The notes: generated by a model not told the origin, from the sequence alone. Positions 44,785-53,294 are shown, counted from the stretch's first letter. The stretch: 64,000 nucleotides of DNA from Streptomyces sp. SLBN-31 (GCF_006715395.1 NZ_VFNC01000001.1:2356001-2420000), one strand, 5' to 3'. Program-made: numbers and translations.

Positions 44785-45556
44785 GCAGAGCACCGGGGAC
44801 GCCGTCCCCACCGTCATCGCGGACGAGCTGCACATCGTCTACCGCGTCCACGGCGCGAAGAGCGGCAAGGGCAGCGCCACCGCCGCGCTCAGCCGCATCG
44901 TCAAGCGGGGCGAGGAGCGGGGCGTGCGCAAGGTGCACGCCGTCAGGGGCGTGTCCTTCGTCGCCTACCGCGGCGAGGCCATCGGTCTGATCGGCTCCAA
45001 CGGTTCCGGCAAGTCGACCCTGCTGCGCGCCATCGCGGGCCTGCTGCCCGCCGAGAGCGGCAAGGTCTACACCAACGGCCAGCCGTCCCTGCTGGGCGTG
45101 AACGCGGCCCTGATGAACGACCTGACGGGCGAGCGCAACGTGATCCTCGGCGGTCTGGCCATGGGCATGTCCCGTGAAGAGATCAAGGAGCGTTACCAGT
45201 CGATCGTCGACTTCTCCGGCATCAATGAGAAGGGCGACTTCATCACGCTGCCGATGCGCACCTACTCCTCCGGCATGGCGGCCCGGCTGCGCTTCTCCAT
45301 CGCCGCCGCCAAGGACCACGACGTCCTCATGATCGACGAGGCGCTGGCCACCGGTGACCGCAAGTTCCAGAAGCGCTCCGAGCAACGCATCCGTGAGCTG
45401 CGCAAGGAGGCGGGCACGGTGTTTCTGGTCAGTCACAACAACAAGTCGATCCGTGACACCTGCGACCGTGTGCTGTGGCTGGAGCGCGGCGAGCTGCGCA
45501 TGGACGGACCCACCGAAGAGGTCCTCAAGGAGTACGAGAAGTTCACGGGCAAGTAG
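44777..45556 (+). CDS. ABC transporter ATPase for polymer export (TagH/Wzt-like)
   Basis: A 259-residue ATPase with Walker A LIGSNGSGKSTLL (around residue 76), Walker B VLMIDEALATGD and a degenerate signature YSSGMAARLRFS in place of LSGGQ, the hallmark of O-antigen/teichoic acid exporters. The N-terminal ~50 residues (VYRVHGAKSGKGSATAAL) form the extended loop seen in TagH. No C-terminal carbohydrate-binding domain is present. The GTG at 44777 overlaps the permease stop. A long hairpin ends the cluster. Confidence 0.92.
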   Translation: MAEQSTGDAVPTVIADELHIVYRVHGAKSGKGSATAALSRIVKRGEERGVRKVHAVRGVSFVAYRGEAIGLIGSNGSGKSTLLRAIAGLLPAESGKVYTNGQPSLLGVNAALMNDLTGERNVILGGLAMGMSREEIKERYQSIVDFSGINEKGDFITLPMRTYSSGMAARLRFSIAAAKDHDVLMIDEALATGDRKFQKRSEQRIRELRKEAGTVFLVSHNNKSIRDTCDRVLWLERGELRMDGPTEEVLKEYEKFTGK

Positions 45557-45595
45557 TCCACCCGCGCCTGGACGTAAACGCCAGCACGGATCGCC

Positions 45596-45626
45596 GGGCC
45601 CCGCCGCAACCTCCGCGGCGGGGCCC
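45596..45626 (+). terminator. Strong terminator of the polymer cluster
   Basis: Perfect 12-bp arms GGGCCCCGCCGC (45596-45607) and GCGGCGGGGCCC (45615-45626) with a 7-nt loop, 40 bp after the ATPase stop codon. It separates the export cluster from the hopanoid operon. Confidence 0.85.
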
Positions 45627-45670
45627 CGCGTCTGCAAAGGAAACGTCAACTCGGCGACGGCTTAGGAATC

Positions 45671-45780
45671 TTGACGCCAATCGGTGTGTTGTTGTGATGT
45701 GCAGGACACCCCAGGGATCCTTGCTGCGTTGTACAACGTAAGCTGTACCGGTCCCGAAACGCGGCAAGTGGGGCGATAAT
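45671..45780 (+). promoter_or_regulatory. Candidate promoters and operator of the hopanoid operon
   Basis: The 45627-45880 gap contains no convincing gene. It has TTGACG (45671-45676) 17 nt before GTGATG, TTGCTG (45721-45726) 17 nt before TGTACC, and GATAAT (45775-45780) without a good -35. A perfect 10-bp palindrome, GTTGTACAAC (45728-45737), lies in the spacer of the second candidate and could be a repressor site. Which element is used cannot be decided by eye. Confidence 0.35.
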
Positions 45781-45880
45781 GCACGACACCCTCAAGCGGG
45801 ACGGGCGTGCGGACGGCTGGGCGGCGTGTCCGAAATAGTGTGTATTGGGTCTGCGGTGTAGAACGGGAGATGTGACGGCA

Positions 45881-45946
45881 ATGGCTACGGAAACTCCCCA
45901 GCTCCACGCAGCGTGTGCCGTCCCCGCGCCGGGCAGTGAGCGGTGA
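45881..45946 (+). CDS. Short ORF coupled to hpnC
   Basis: A 21-codon ORF (MATETPQL...PGSER) with GGGAG 11 nt upstream. Its TGA (45944-45946) overlaps the hpnC GTG (45943-45945) as GTGA, the same junction used by hpnC-hpnD. hpnC lacks a good ribosome-binding site of its own, so this ORF may deliver ribosomes to it. It may also simply be the true hpnC leader; translation is not shown. Confidence 0.4.
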   Translation: MATETPQLHAACAVPAPGSER

Positions 45947-46845
45947 CGGCAGGCGACTCGTCGCGCCCCGGTGATCCGGAGCGCGGCACGCTCGACAAGG
46001 CCGCGGGCGAGAACTTCCCCGTGGCGCCTTTCTTCCTGCCCCGGGACTGGCGCGACGACCTCATGGCGGTCTACGGCTTCGCCCGCCTCGTCGACGACAT
46101 CGGCGATGGCGATCTGGCCCCCGGCGGCGCCGACGCCCGCCTGCTCGGCGTGTCCCCCGCGGACGCCGAGGACCGGCTGCTTCTCCTGGACGCCTTCGAG
46201 GCCGACCTCGAGCGGGTCTTCTCCGGGGAGCCCCGCCACCCCCTGCTGCGCCGCCTGCAGCCGACGGTCCGCCGCCGCTCGCTCACGCCCGAGCCCTTCC
46301 TCGGCCTGATCGCCGCCAACCGCCAGGACCAGCTGGTCAGCCGCTACGAGACCTACGACGACCTGCTCGCGTACTGCGAACTCTCGGCCAACCCCGTGGG
46401 CCGTCTGGTGCTGTCCGTCACCGGCACCTCGACCCCCGAGCGCGTCCGGCTCTCCGACGCGATCTGCACGGCGCTGCAGATCGTCGAACACCTGCAGGAC
46501 GTCGCCGAGGACCTCGGCCGCGACCGCATCTACCTGCCCGCCGAGGACATGAAGCGATTCCATGTTCAGGAGGCGGATCTCGCCACGCCCACCGCGGGTG
46601 CATCGGTGCGCGCACTGGTTGCATACGAAGCAGAACGCGCCCGCTCCCTCCTGAATGAAGGCGCCCCCCTGGTGGGTAGCGTCCACGGCAGGTTGAAGCT
46701 GCTGCTTGCGGGGTTCGTGGCGGGGGGAAGGGCGGCGGTCCGAGCGATCGCCGCCGCCGAATACGACGTTCTTCCCGGCCCGCCCAGGCCCGGCAAGCTC
46801 CGGCTGCTGCGCGAGGTGGGCGGGACTCTGCGAGGAGAGGGGTGA
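45943..46845 (+). CDS. hpnC: Hydroxysqualene synthase HpnC
   Basis: A 300-residue trans-isoprenyl diphosphate synthase fold protein, one of three enzymes (HpnC, D, E) that make squalene from farnesyl diphosphate. HpnC converts presqualene diphosphate to hydroxysqualene. Asp-rich motifs are visible as RLVDDIGDGD (around residue 50) and QDVAEDLGRDR; ENFPVAPFFLPRDWRDDLMAVYGFAR is typical HpnC. The GTG at 45943 has no clear ribosome-binding site but overlaps the stop of a short upstream ORF. Its own TGA overlaps the hpnD GTG. Confidence 0.93.
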   Translation: MTAGDSSRPGDPERGTLDKAAGENFPVAPFFLPRDWRDDLMAVYGFARLVDDIGDGDLAPGGADARLLGVSPADAEDRLLLLDAFEADLERVFSGEPRHPLLRRLQPTVRRRSLTPEPFLGLIAANRQDQLVSRYETYDDLLAYCELSANPVGRLVLSVTGTSTPERVRLSDAICTALQIVEHLQDVAEDLGRDRIYLPAEDMKRFHVQEADLATPTAGASVRALVAYEAERARSLLNEGAPLVGSVHGRLKLLLAGFVAGGRAAVRAIAAAEYDVLPGPPRPGKLRLLREVGGTLRGEG

Positions 46846-47792
46846 TCCGGACCGTGGAGTCGGAACAGCACGTGCCCGCGCCGGTACTCGCCGCCTACAG
46901 CTACTGCGAGGCCGTCACCGGACAGCAGGCCCGTAACTTCGCGTACGGCATCAGACTGCTGCCGACGCCGAAGCGGCGCGCGATGTCGGCGCTGTACGCG
47001 TTCTCACGGCGCGTGGACGACATCGGCGACGGCGCGCTCGCCGGGGACGTGAAGGCGGCAAGACTCGAGGACACCCGGGCACTGCTGACCCGGGTGCGCG
47101 CCGGCGAGGTCGCCGAGGACGACATCGACCCCGTCGCGGTCGCCCTCACCCACGCCGCCGAGGCCTTCCCGATCCCGCTCGGCGGTCTGGACGAGCTGAT
47201 CGACGGTGTGCTGATGGACGTCCGTGGCGAGACCTACGAGACCTGGGACGACCTGAAGGTGTACTGCCGCTGCGTCGCGGGCGCCATCGGCCGGCTCTCG
47301 CTCGGCGTCTTCGGCACCGAAGCGGGAGCACGCGGCGCCGAGCGCGCGCCCGAGTACGCGGACACCCTGGGCCTCGCCCTGCAGCTCACCAACATCCTCC
47401 GGGACGTCCGCGAGGACGCCGAGGGCGGACGCACCTACCTGCCCTCCGACGACCTCGCGAAGTTCGGGTGCTCGGCCGGGTTCCACGGCCCGACCCCGCC
47501 GGAGGGCTCCGACTTCGTGGGCCTCGTGCACTTCGAGGTACGCCGGGCCCGCGCCCTCTTCGCCGAGGGCTACCGGCTGCTGCCCATGCTCGACCGGCGC
47601 AGCGGCGCCTGCGTGGCGGCCATGGCCGGCATCTACCGCCGCCTCCTCGACCGCATCGAGCGCGACCCGGAGGCCGTGCTGCGCGGCCGGGTCTCGCTGC
47701 CCGGTCGGGAGAAGGCCTACGTCGCCGTGCGCGGGCTGTCCGGCCTGGACACCCGGCACGTGACGCGGAGGACCGTCAGGAGGCGCGCCTGA
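46842..47792 (+). CDS. hpnD: Presqualene diphosphate synthase HpnD
   Basis: A 316-residue squalene/phytoene synthase-family enzyme that condenses two FPP to presqualene diphosphate. ALYAFSRRVDDIGDGAL carries the first Asp-rich motif and LTNILRDVREDAEGGRTYLP the second; YCRCVAGAIGRLS is the conserved helix. The GTG at 46842 overlaps the hpnC stop (GTGA), so translation is coupled. Its TGA overlaps the ATG of a 45-residue ORF. Confidence 0.94.
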   Translation: MIRTVESEQHVPAPVLAAYSYCEAVTGQQARNFAYGIRLLPTPKRRAMSALYAFSRRVDDIGDGALAGDVKAARLEDTRALLTRVRAGEVAEDDIDPVAVALTHAAEAFPIPLGGLDELIDGVLMDVRGETYETWDDLKVYCRCVAGAIGRLSLGVFGTEAGARGAERAPEYADTLGLALQLTNILRDVREDAEGGRTYLPSDDLAKFGCSAGFHGPTPPEGSDFVGLVHFEVRRARALFAEGYRLLPMLDRRSGACVAAMAGIYRRLLDRIERDPEAVLRGRVSLPGREKAYVAVRGLSGLDTRHVTRRTVRRRA

Positions 47793-47929
47793 TGGACAAA
47801 GCGGTCCAAGGTGATTCCAGTGGTGAAAAGCGGCACGCAACCCTCCGGGCGAGGACGGCGTCCCTGACTGCGACGGCCTGCCGTGCACGGTTCGACCACG
47901 GCGGTCGCGCAGGGGAGGGCGCACGATGA
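47792..47929 (+). CDS. 45-residue DUF6380-like protein between hpnD and hpnE
   Basis: MDKAVQGDSSGEKRHATLRA is the start of a 45-residue basic protein ending GGRAGEGAR. Its ATG overlaps the hpnD TGA and its TGA overlaps the hpnE ATG, both as ATGA, so it is translationally coupled on both sides. The reading frame carries the hpnE ribosome-binding site (GGGGAGGG). I recall similar small Streptomyces proteins with GEKRHATLR and RTASLTATA classed as DUF6380. No function is known; no membrane segment is present. Confidence 0.7.
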   Translation: MDKAVQGDSSGEKRHATLRARTASLTATACRARFDHGGRAGEGAR

Positions 47930-49353
47930 GCGACGGCACGCAGCCGGGAGGACCGGCCGCCGACGTCCCGGGACGGTCCGGGCGGCACGCCGTCGTGATC
48001 GGCGGCGGGCTCGCCGGCATCACCGCCGCGCTCGCCCTCGCCGACGCGGGCGTCGACGTCACGCTGGTCGAGGGCAGGCCGAGACTGGGGGGCCTGGCCT
48101 TCTCCTTCCAGCGCGGCGACCTGACCGTCGACAACGGCCAGCACGTGTACCTGCGCTGCTGCACCGCCTACCGCTGGTTCCTCGACCGTATCGACGCGGC
48201 CGGGCTGGCGCCGCTGCAGGATCGTCTCGACGTGCCCGTACTCGACGTCGCGAGGCCCGCGGGCCGGCGGCTGGGCAGACTGCGGCGCGACGCCCTGCCG
48301 GTACCCCTGCACCTGGGGCGCAGCCTGGCGACGTATCCGCATCTCTCGCTCGCCGAACGGGCCGCGGTGGGCCGTGCCGCGCTCGCGCTCAAGGGCCTCG
48401 ACCTCGCCGATCCGGACCTGGACACGCAGGACTTCGGCAGCTGGCTGACCGCGCACGGTCAGTCGGCGCGTGCCGTCGAGGCCCTGTGGGACCTGGTCGG
48501 GGTCGCCACCCTCAACGCGGTCGCGGGCGACGCCTCGCTGGGGCTCGCCGCGATGGTGTTCAAGACCGGTCTGCTGTCCGATCCGGGCGCGGCCGACATC
48601 GGATGGGCGCACGTCCCGCTGGGCGAACTGCACGACCGGCTGGCCCGCAAGGCGCTCGACTCCGCGGGCGTCCGTACCGAAGTCCGTACACGCGTCACCT
48701 CCGTCCTCACTGACGAAAACGGGCGCTGGAGCGTTCAGGTTCCCGGCGAGCGGCTCACGGCGGACGCCGTCGTGCTCGCCGTACCCCAGCGCGAGGCCCA
48801 TGACCTGCTGCCCGACGGCGCGCTCGACGCCCCGGAAAATCTTCTGCGGATCGGCACCGCGCCGATCCTCAACGTGCATGTCGTCTACGACCGCAAGGTG
48901 CTCCAAAGGCCGTTCTTCGCGGCCCTCGGCACCCCCGTCCAGTGGGTCTTCGACCGCACCGACGCCTCCGGACTGCGCAAGGGCCAGTACCTCGCGCTCT
49001 CCCAGTCGGCGGCGCACGACGAGATCGACGAGCCGGTCGCCGCGCTGCGCGAGCGCTATCTGCCCGAGTTGGAACGGCTCCTTCCCGGTACACGCGCCGC
49101 CGTGGTCGAGGACTTCTTCGTGACCAGGGAGCGAACGGCGACCTTCGCTCCCGCCCCCGGCGTCGGACGGCTGCGGCCCGGCGCCCGTACCAAGGCCCCC
49201 GGCCTCTACCTGGCCGGAGCGTGGACCGCCACAGGGTGGCCCGCGACCATGGAGAGTGCGGTCCGCAGTGGTGTGAGTGCGGCCGACGCCGCGCTGAGCG
49301 CCCTGGGCCGGCCCCGCCCGCGTCGCCTCTTCGAGTTCGAGGAGGCGGCCTGA
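47926..49353 (+). CDS. hpnE: Hydroxysqualene dehydroxylase HpnE
   Basis: A 475-residue FAD-dependent enzyme of the amine oxidase/phytoene desaturase type that reduces hydroxysqualene to squalene. The dinucleotide motif is AVVIGGGLAGITAALALADAG (about 22-42), with GGLAFSF and NGQHVYLRCC near it, and a C-terminal FAD-binding AGAWTATGWPATMESAVRSG. It was often mis-annotated as phytoene desaturase. The ATG at 47926 has GGAGGG 8 nt upstream; the end overlaps the next ATG. Confidence 0.93.
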   Translation: MSDGTQPGGPAADVPGRSGRHAVVIGGGLAGITAALALADAGVDVTLVEGRPRLGGLAFSFQRGDLTVDNGQHVYLRCCTAYRWFLDRIDAAGLAPLQDRLDVPVLDVARPAGRRLGRLRRDALPVPLHLGRSLATYPHLSLAERAAVGRAALALKGLDLADPDLDTQDFGSWLTAHGQSARAVEALWDLVGVATLNAVAGDASLGLAAMVFKTGLLSDPGAADIGWAHVPLGELHDRLARKALDSAGVRTEVRTRVTSVLTDENGRWSVQVPGERLTADAVVLAVPQREAHDLLPDGALDAPENLLRIGTAPILNVHVVYDRKVLQRPFFAALGTPVQWVFDRTDASGLRKGQYLALSQSAAHDEIDEPVAALRERYLPELERLLPGTRAAVVEDFFVTRERTATFAPAPGVGRLRPGARTKAPGLYLAGAWTATGWPATMESAVRSGVSAADAALSALGRPRPRRLFEFEEAA

Positions 49354-50486
49354 TGCTCGACCAGCACGCGGCAGGTCCCCGCACCCCCGGTACCGCAACA
49401 AGAGGAGAGACTGTGCCCACTGTGCCCCCGGCCGAGAAGGCCGATCGAGAGACCGCAGTGGACGTGACCGCGCTCCTCGAGCGCGGCCGGACCCTTGCCA
49501 CACCGGTACTGCGGGCGGCCGTGGACCGCCTGGCGCCTCCCATGGACACCGTTTCCGCCTACCACTTCGGCTGGATCGACGCCGACGGAAGGCCCGCCGA
49601 CGGTGACGGCGGCAAGGCCGTGCGCCCCGCCCTCGCGGTACTGTCCGCCGAGGTCACCGGCGCCGCCCCGGAGGTCGGCATCCCCGGTGCCGTCGCCGTC
49701 GAGCTGGTGCACAACTTCTCCCTCCTGCACGACGACCTGATGGACGGCGACGAACAGCGCCGCCACCGCGACACCGTCTGGAAGGTGCACGGCCCCGCCC
49801 AGGCGATCCTCGTCGGCGACGCCCTGTTCGCCCTGGCCAACGAGATCCTCCTCGAACTCGGCTCGGTCGAGGCCGGCCGCGCCACCCGCCGTCTGACCAC
49901 CGCCACCCGCGCCCTGATCGACGGCCAGGCCCAGGACATCTCCTACGAGCACCGCGACCGCGTCAGCGTCGAGGAGTGCCTGGAGATGGAGGGCAACAAG
50001 ACCGGCGCCCTGCTCGCCTGCGCCTCCTCCATCGGCGCGGTCCTCGGAGGTGCCGACGACCGCACCGCGGACACCCTGGAGAAGTACGGCTACCACCTCG
50101 GCCTCGCCTTCCAGGCCGTGGACGACCTGCTCGGCATCTGGGGCGACCCGGTCTCCACCGGCAAGCAGACGTGGAGCGACCTGCGCCAGCGCAAGAAGTC
50201 CCTGCCGGTCGTGGCCGCGCTCGCGGCGGGCGGCCCCGCCTCGGAGCGGCTCGGCGAGATCCTCGCCGCCGACGCCAAGAGCAGCGACTTCGAGAACTTC
50301 TCCGAGGAGGAGTTCGCGGCCCGGGCCGCCCTCATCGAGGAGGCGGGCGGCCGCGAGTGGACGGCGCAGGAGGCGCGCCGCCAGCACACCATCGCCATCG
50401 AGGCCCTCGACGCCATCGACATGCCCGACCGGGTGCGGGATCGGTTCGCGGCGCTCGCCGACTTCGTCGTCGTACGAAAGAGATGA
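49353..50486 (+). CDS. Polyprenyl diphosphate synthase (FPP/GGPP type)
   Basis: A 377-residue all-helical prenyl elongating enzyme. The first Asp-rich motif is LLHDDLMDGD (DDxxD) and the second is FQAVDDLLGIWGD; GKAVRPAL and KTGALLA are conserved. Product length is probably C15, since the operon consumes FPP, but C20 cannot be excluded. The ATG at 49353 overlaps the hpnE TGA and follows GGAGG. A GTG at 49412 with GAGGAGAG upstream is an equally good start and would remove 20 variable residues. Confidence 0.9.
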   Translation: MLDQHAAGPRTPGTATRGETVPTVPPAEKADRETAVDVTALLERGRTLATPVLRAAVDRLAPPMDTVSAYHFGWIDADGRPADGDGGKAVRPALAVLSAEVTGAAPEVGIPGAVAVELVHNFSLLHDDLMDGDEQRRHRDTVWKVHGPAQAILVGDALFALANEILLELGSVEAGRATRRLTTATRALIDGQAQDISYEHRDRVSVEECLEMEGNKTGALLACASSIGAVLGGADDRTADTLEKYGYHLGLAFQAVDDLLGIWGDPVSTGKQTWSDLRQRKKSLPVVAALAAGGPASERLGEILAADAKSSDFENFSEEEFAARAALIEEAGGREWTAQEARRQHTIAIEALDAIDMPDRVRDRFAALADFVVVRKR

Positions 50487-50605
50487 TCATTATCGGTCGA
50501 ATAGCCCTCGCGTAGTCGCCGGCCGGCGCCGCAGCAGAGGTTCAGGCACCGGCCGACGGCGGACCCACAGCAGCACGATTTGCACGACTGCACGAAGGGG
50601 AAGCC

Positions 50606-52597
50606 ATGACAGCGACGACCGACGGAAGCACCGGGGCACTGCCGCCCCGAGCTGCCTCGGCCAGCGAAACACACAGCACCGACCCCGTGGCGACCGGGGT
50701 GCACGACGTCGCCGTGCGCGCGACCCAACGCGCGACCGACTTCCTGCTGTCCCGGCAGGACGCCCAGGGCTGGTGGAAGGGCGACCTCGAGACCAATGTG
50801 ACCATGGACGCCGAGGACCTGCTCCTGCGGCAGTTCCTGGGCATCCTCGACGAGGCCACCGCGCACGCCGCCGCCCTGTTCATCCGCGGCGAGCAGCGCG
50901 AGGACGGCACCTGGGCCACCTTCTACGGCGGCCCCGGCGAACTCTCCACCACCATCGAGGCCTACGTCGCCCTCCGGCTGGCCGGCGACGAGCCCGACTC
51001 CCCGCACATGGCGAAGGCCGCCGCGTGGGTCCGCGAACAGGGTGGCATCGCGGCCGCCCGGGTGTTCACCCGGATCTGGCTCGCGCTCTTCGGCTGGTGG
51101 AAGTGGGAGGACCTGCCCGAACTCCCGCCGGAGCTGATCTACTTCCCGAAGTGGATGCCGCTCAACATCTACGACTTCGGTTGCTGGGCGCGGCAGACCA
51201 TCGTCCCGCTGACGATCGTGTCCGCGAAGCGGCCGGTGCGGCCCGCGCCCTTCCCGCTGGACGAGCTGCACACCGACCCAGCCGACCCCAACCCGCCCAA
51301 ACCCCTTGCCCCGGTGGCCAGTTGGGACGGCGCCTTCCAGCGGCTGGACAAGGCCCTGCACCAACTGCGCAAGGCCGTGCCGCGCAGACTGCGCAAGGCC
51401 GCCATGAACAGCGCCGCCCGCTGGATCATCGAACGGCAGGAGAACGACGGCTGCTGGGGCGGCATCCAGCCGCCGGCCGTGTACTCGGTCATCGCGCTCT
51501 ACCTGCTGGGCTACGACCTCGAACACCCCGTGATGCGCGAGGGATTGGCCTCGCTGGACCGTTTCGCCGTGTGGCGCCGGGACGGAGCCCGGATGATCGA
51601 GGCCTGCCAGTCGCCGGTCTGGGACACCTGCCTCGCGATGATCGCCCTCGCCGACGCGGGTGTGCCGGCCGACCATCCGCAGCTGGTCAAGGCCGCGGAC
51701 TGGATGCTCGGCGAGCAGATCGTCCGGCCCGGCGACTGGTCCGTCAAGCGGCCCGGACTCCCGCCGGGCGGCTGGGCGTTCGAGTTCCACAACGACAACT
51801 ACCCCGACATCGACGACACCGCCGAGGTGGTCCTCGCGCTGCGCCGGGTCAGGCACCACGACCCCGAGCGGGTGGAGAAGGCCATCGGGCGCGGGGTGCG
51901 CTGGAACCTGGGGATGCAGTCGAAGAACGGGGCCTGGGGCGCCTTCGACGTCGACAACACCAGCCCGTTCCCCAACCGGCTGCCGTTCTGCGACTTCGGC
52001 GAGGTCATCGACCCGCCGTCCGCCGACGTCACCGCCCACGTGGTGGAGATGCTGGCCGTCGAGGGCCTCTCCCACGACCCGCGCACCCGGCGCGGAATCG
52101 AGTGGCTGCTGGCCGCACAGGAGCCGGACGGCTCGTGGTTCGGCCGCTGGGGCGTCAACTACGTCTACGGCACCGGGTCCGTCGTACCCGCGCTCGTCGC
52201 GGCCGGCTTCCCCGGCTCGCACCCGGCGATCCGCAGGGCGGTGGCCTGGCTGGAGTCGGTGCAGAACGACGACGGCGGCTGGGGCGAGGACCTGCGCTCC
52301 TACAGGGACAGGAAGGAGTGGAGCGGCAAGGGTGCCTCCACCGCCTCGCAGACCGCGTGGGCGCTGATGGCCCTGCTCGCGGCGGGGGAGAAGGACTCCG
52401 GGTCCGTCGAGCGGGGCGTCGGGTGGCTCGCCGCCACCCAGCGCGAGGACGGCTCCTGGGACGAGCCCTACTTCACCGGCACCGGCTTCCCCTGGGACTT
52501 CTCCATCAACTACCACCTCTACCGGCAGGTCTTCCCGCTGACCGCGCTCGGCCGCTATGTGCACGGAGAACCGTTCTCCACCGGCAAGGGGGGCTGA
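50606..52597 (+). CDS. shc: Squalene-hopene cyclase
   Basis: A 663-residue monotopic membrane enzyme that cyclises squalene to hopene/hopanol. The catalytic acid motif DIDD is at residues 401-404 within NYPDIDDTAEV. Multiple QW repeats are visible (QDAQGWWKGDL, QREDGTWATFYGG, QENDGCWGG, QEPDGSWFGRWG, QNDDGGWGED and QREDGSWDEPY). It starts at ATG 50606 after AAGGGGAAGCC, 119 bp beyond the prenyl synthase, and its stop overlaps the hpnG ATG. Confidence 0.97.
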   Translation: MTATTDGSTGALPPRAASASETHSTDPVATGVHDVAVRATQRATDFLLSRQDAQGWWKGDLETNVTMDAEDLLLRQFLGILDEATAHAAALFIRGEQREDGTWATFYGGPGELSTTIEAYVALRLAGDEPDSPHMAKAAAWVREQGGIAAARVFTRIWLALFGWWKWEDLPELPPELIYFPKWMPLNIYDFGCWARQTIVPLTIVSAKRPVRPAPFPLDELHTDPADPNPPKPLAPVASWDGAFQRLDKALHQLRKAVPRRLRKAAMNSAARWIIERQENDGCWGGIQPPAVYSVIALYLLGYDLEHPVMREGLASLDRFAVWRRDGARMIEACQSPVWDTCLAMIALADAGVPADHPQLVKAADWMLGEQIVRPGDWSVKRPGLPPGGWAFEFHNDNYPDIDDTAEVVLALRRVRHHDPERVEKAIGRGVRWNLGMQSKNGAWGAFDVDNTSPFPNRLPFCDFGEVIDPPSADVTAHVVEMLAVEGLSHDPRTRRGIEWLLAAQEPDGSWFGRWGVNYVYGTGSVVPALVAAGFPGSHPAIRRAVAWLESVQNDDGGWGEDLRSYRDRKEWSGKGASTASQTAWALMALLAAGEKDSGSVERGVGWLAATQREDGSWDEPYFTGTGFPWDFSINYHLYRQVFPLTALGRYVHGEPFSTGKGG

Positions 52598-53289
52598 TGA
52601 GCACCCAGCCCGCCCCGGCACCGTTGCTGATCGCCTGCGCGCTCGGCATCGAGCACCTCGCGCTGCGCACGAGCCACCGGGGCGTGAGGCGGAGGGGCGG
52701 CTTGGAGCGCCTGGGAGCCGAACCGAACCGGTGGGGCGCCGGCGGGCCGGTCACCGTCCTGCGCACCGGCATGGGGCCCGAGGCGGCCGAGCGGTCCGTC
52801 ACCCGGGCCCTGGCCGATCCGGACCTCGCCGGGGCCGCCGTGCTGGCCACCGGGTTCTGCGCGGGGCTCGCGCCCGGGATGCACCCCGGCGACCTGGTCG
52901 TCGCCGAGGAGACCCGGGCCCCGGGCGGAACCGTTCCGTGCGCGGGGACCGACCTGCTCGTCAAGGAACTCGTGCGCGCCGTCCCCGGCCGCACCGTCCA
53001 CACCGGCCCGCTCACCGGCTCGGACCACGTCGTCCGTGGTCATGAACGGTCGGAGCTGCTCGCGACCGGCGCGGTCGCGGTCGACATGGAGTCCGCGGCG
53101 ACGCTTCTGAGCGCCGTGCGCTCCGGCGAGCGCCCCGTTGCGGCCGTACGAGTGGTCGTGGACGCTCCTGAACATGAACTCGTCCGTATCGGCACGGTGC
53201 GCGGTGGAATATCGGCTTTCCGCGTTCTTCGTTCGGTACTTCCGGCTTTTTTCGAATGGCACCGTAATTTGCTGCTCCCCAGGAGGTGA
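52597..53289 (+). CDS. hpnG: Adenosylhopane phosphorylase/nucleosidase HpnG
   Basis: A 230-residue purine nucleoside phosphorylase-like protein that removes adenine from adenosylhopane to give (phospho)ribosylhopane. The nucleoside-binding motif is AVDMESAAT (around residue 168) and the N-terminal LLIACALGIEHLALR is typical. ATG at 52597 overlaps the shc TGA. The AT content rises over the last 70 bases compared with its neighbours. A consensus AGGAGGTGA for the next gene begins within the end of this gene. Confidence 0.9.
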   Translation: MSTQPAPAPLLIACALGIEHLALRTSHRGVRRRGGLERLGAEPNRWGAGGPVTVLRTGMGPEAAERSVTRALADPDLAGAAVLATGFCAGLAPGMHPGDLVVAEETRAPGGTVPCAGTDLLVKELVRAVPGRTVHTGPLTGSDHVVRGHERSELLATGAVAVDMESAATLLSAVRSGERPVAAVRVVVDAPEHELVRIGTVRGGISAFRVLRSVLPAFFEWHRNLLLPRR

Positions 53290-53294
53290 GCCAG

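Noticed and set aside
45662..45907. An 81-residue minus-strand ORF in front of hpnC
   Set aside because: No ribosome-binding site, no recognisable features and it lies in the operon's probable promoter region; codon-position bias is weak.
47792..47925. Treating the hpnD-hpnE gap as noncoding
   Set aside because: The 45-codon ORF overlaps both neighbours by ATGA and carries the hpnE ribosome-binding site, so it was annotated as a gene.
50050..53289. A 1079-residue plus-strand frame running through shc into hpnG
   Set aside because: The upstream part is an out-of-frame reading of the cyclase gene; hpnG has its own start at 52597 overlapping the shc stop codon.
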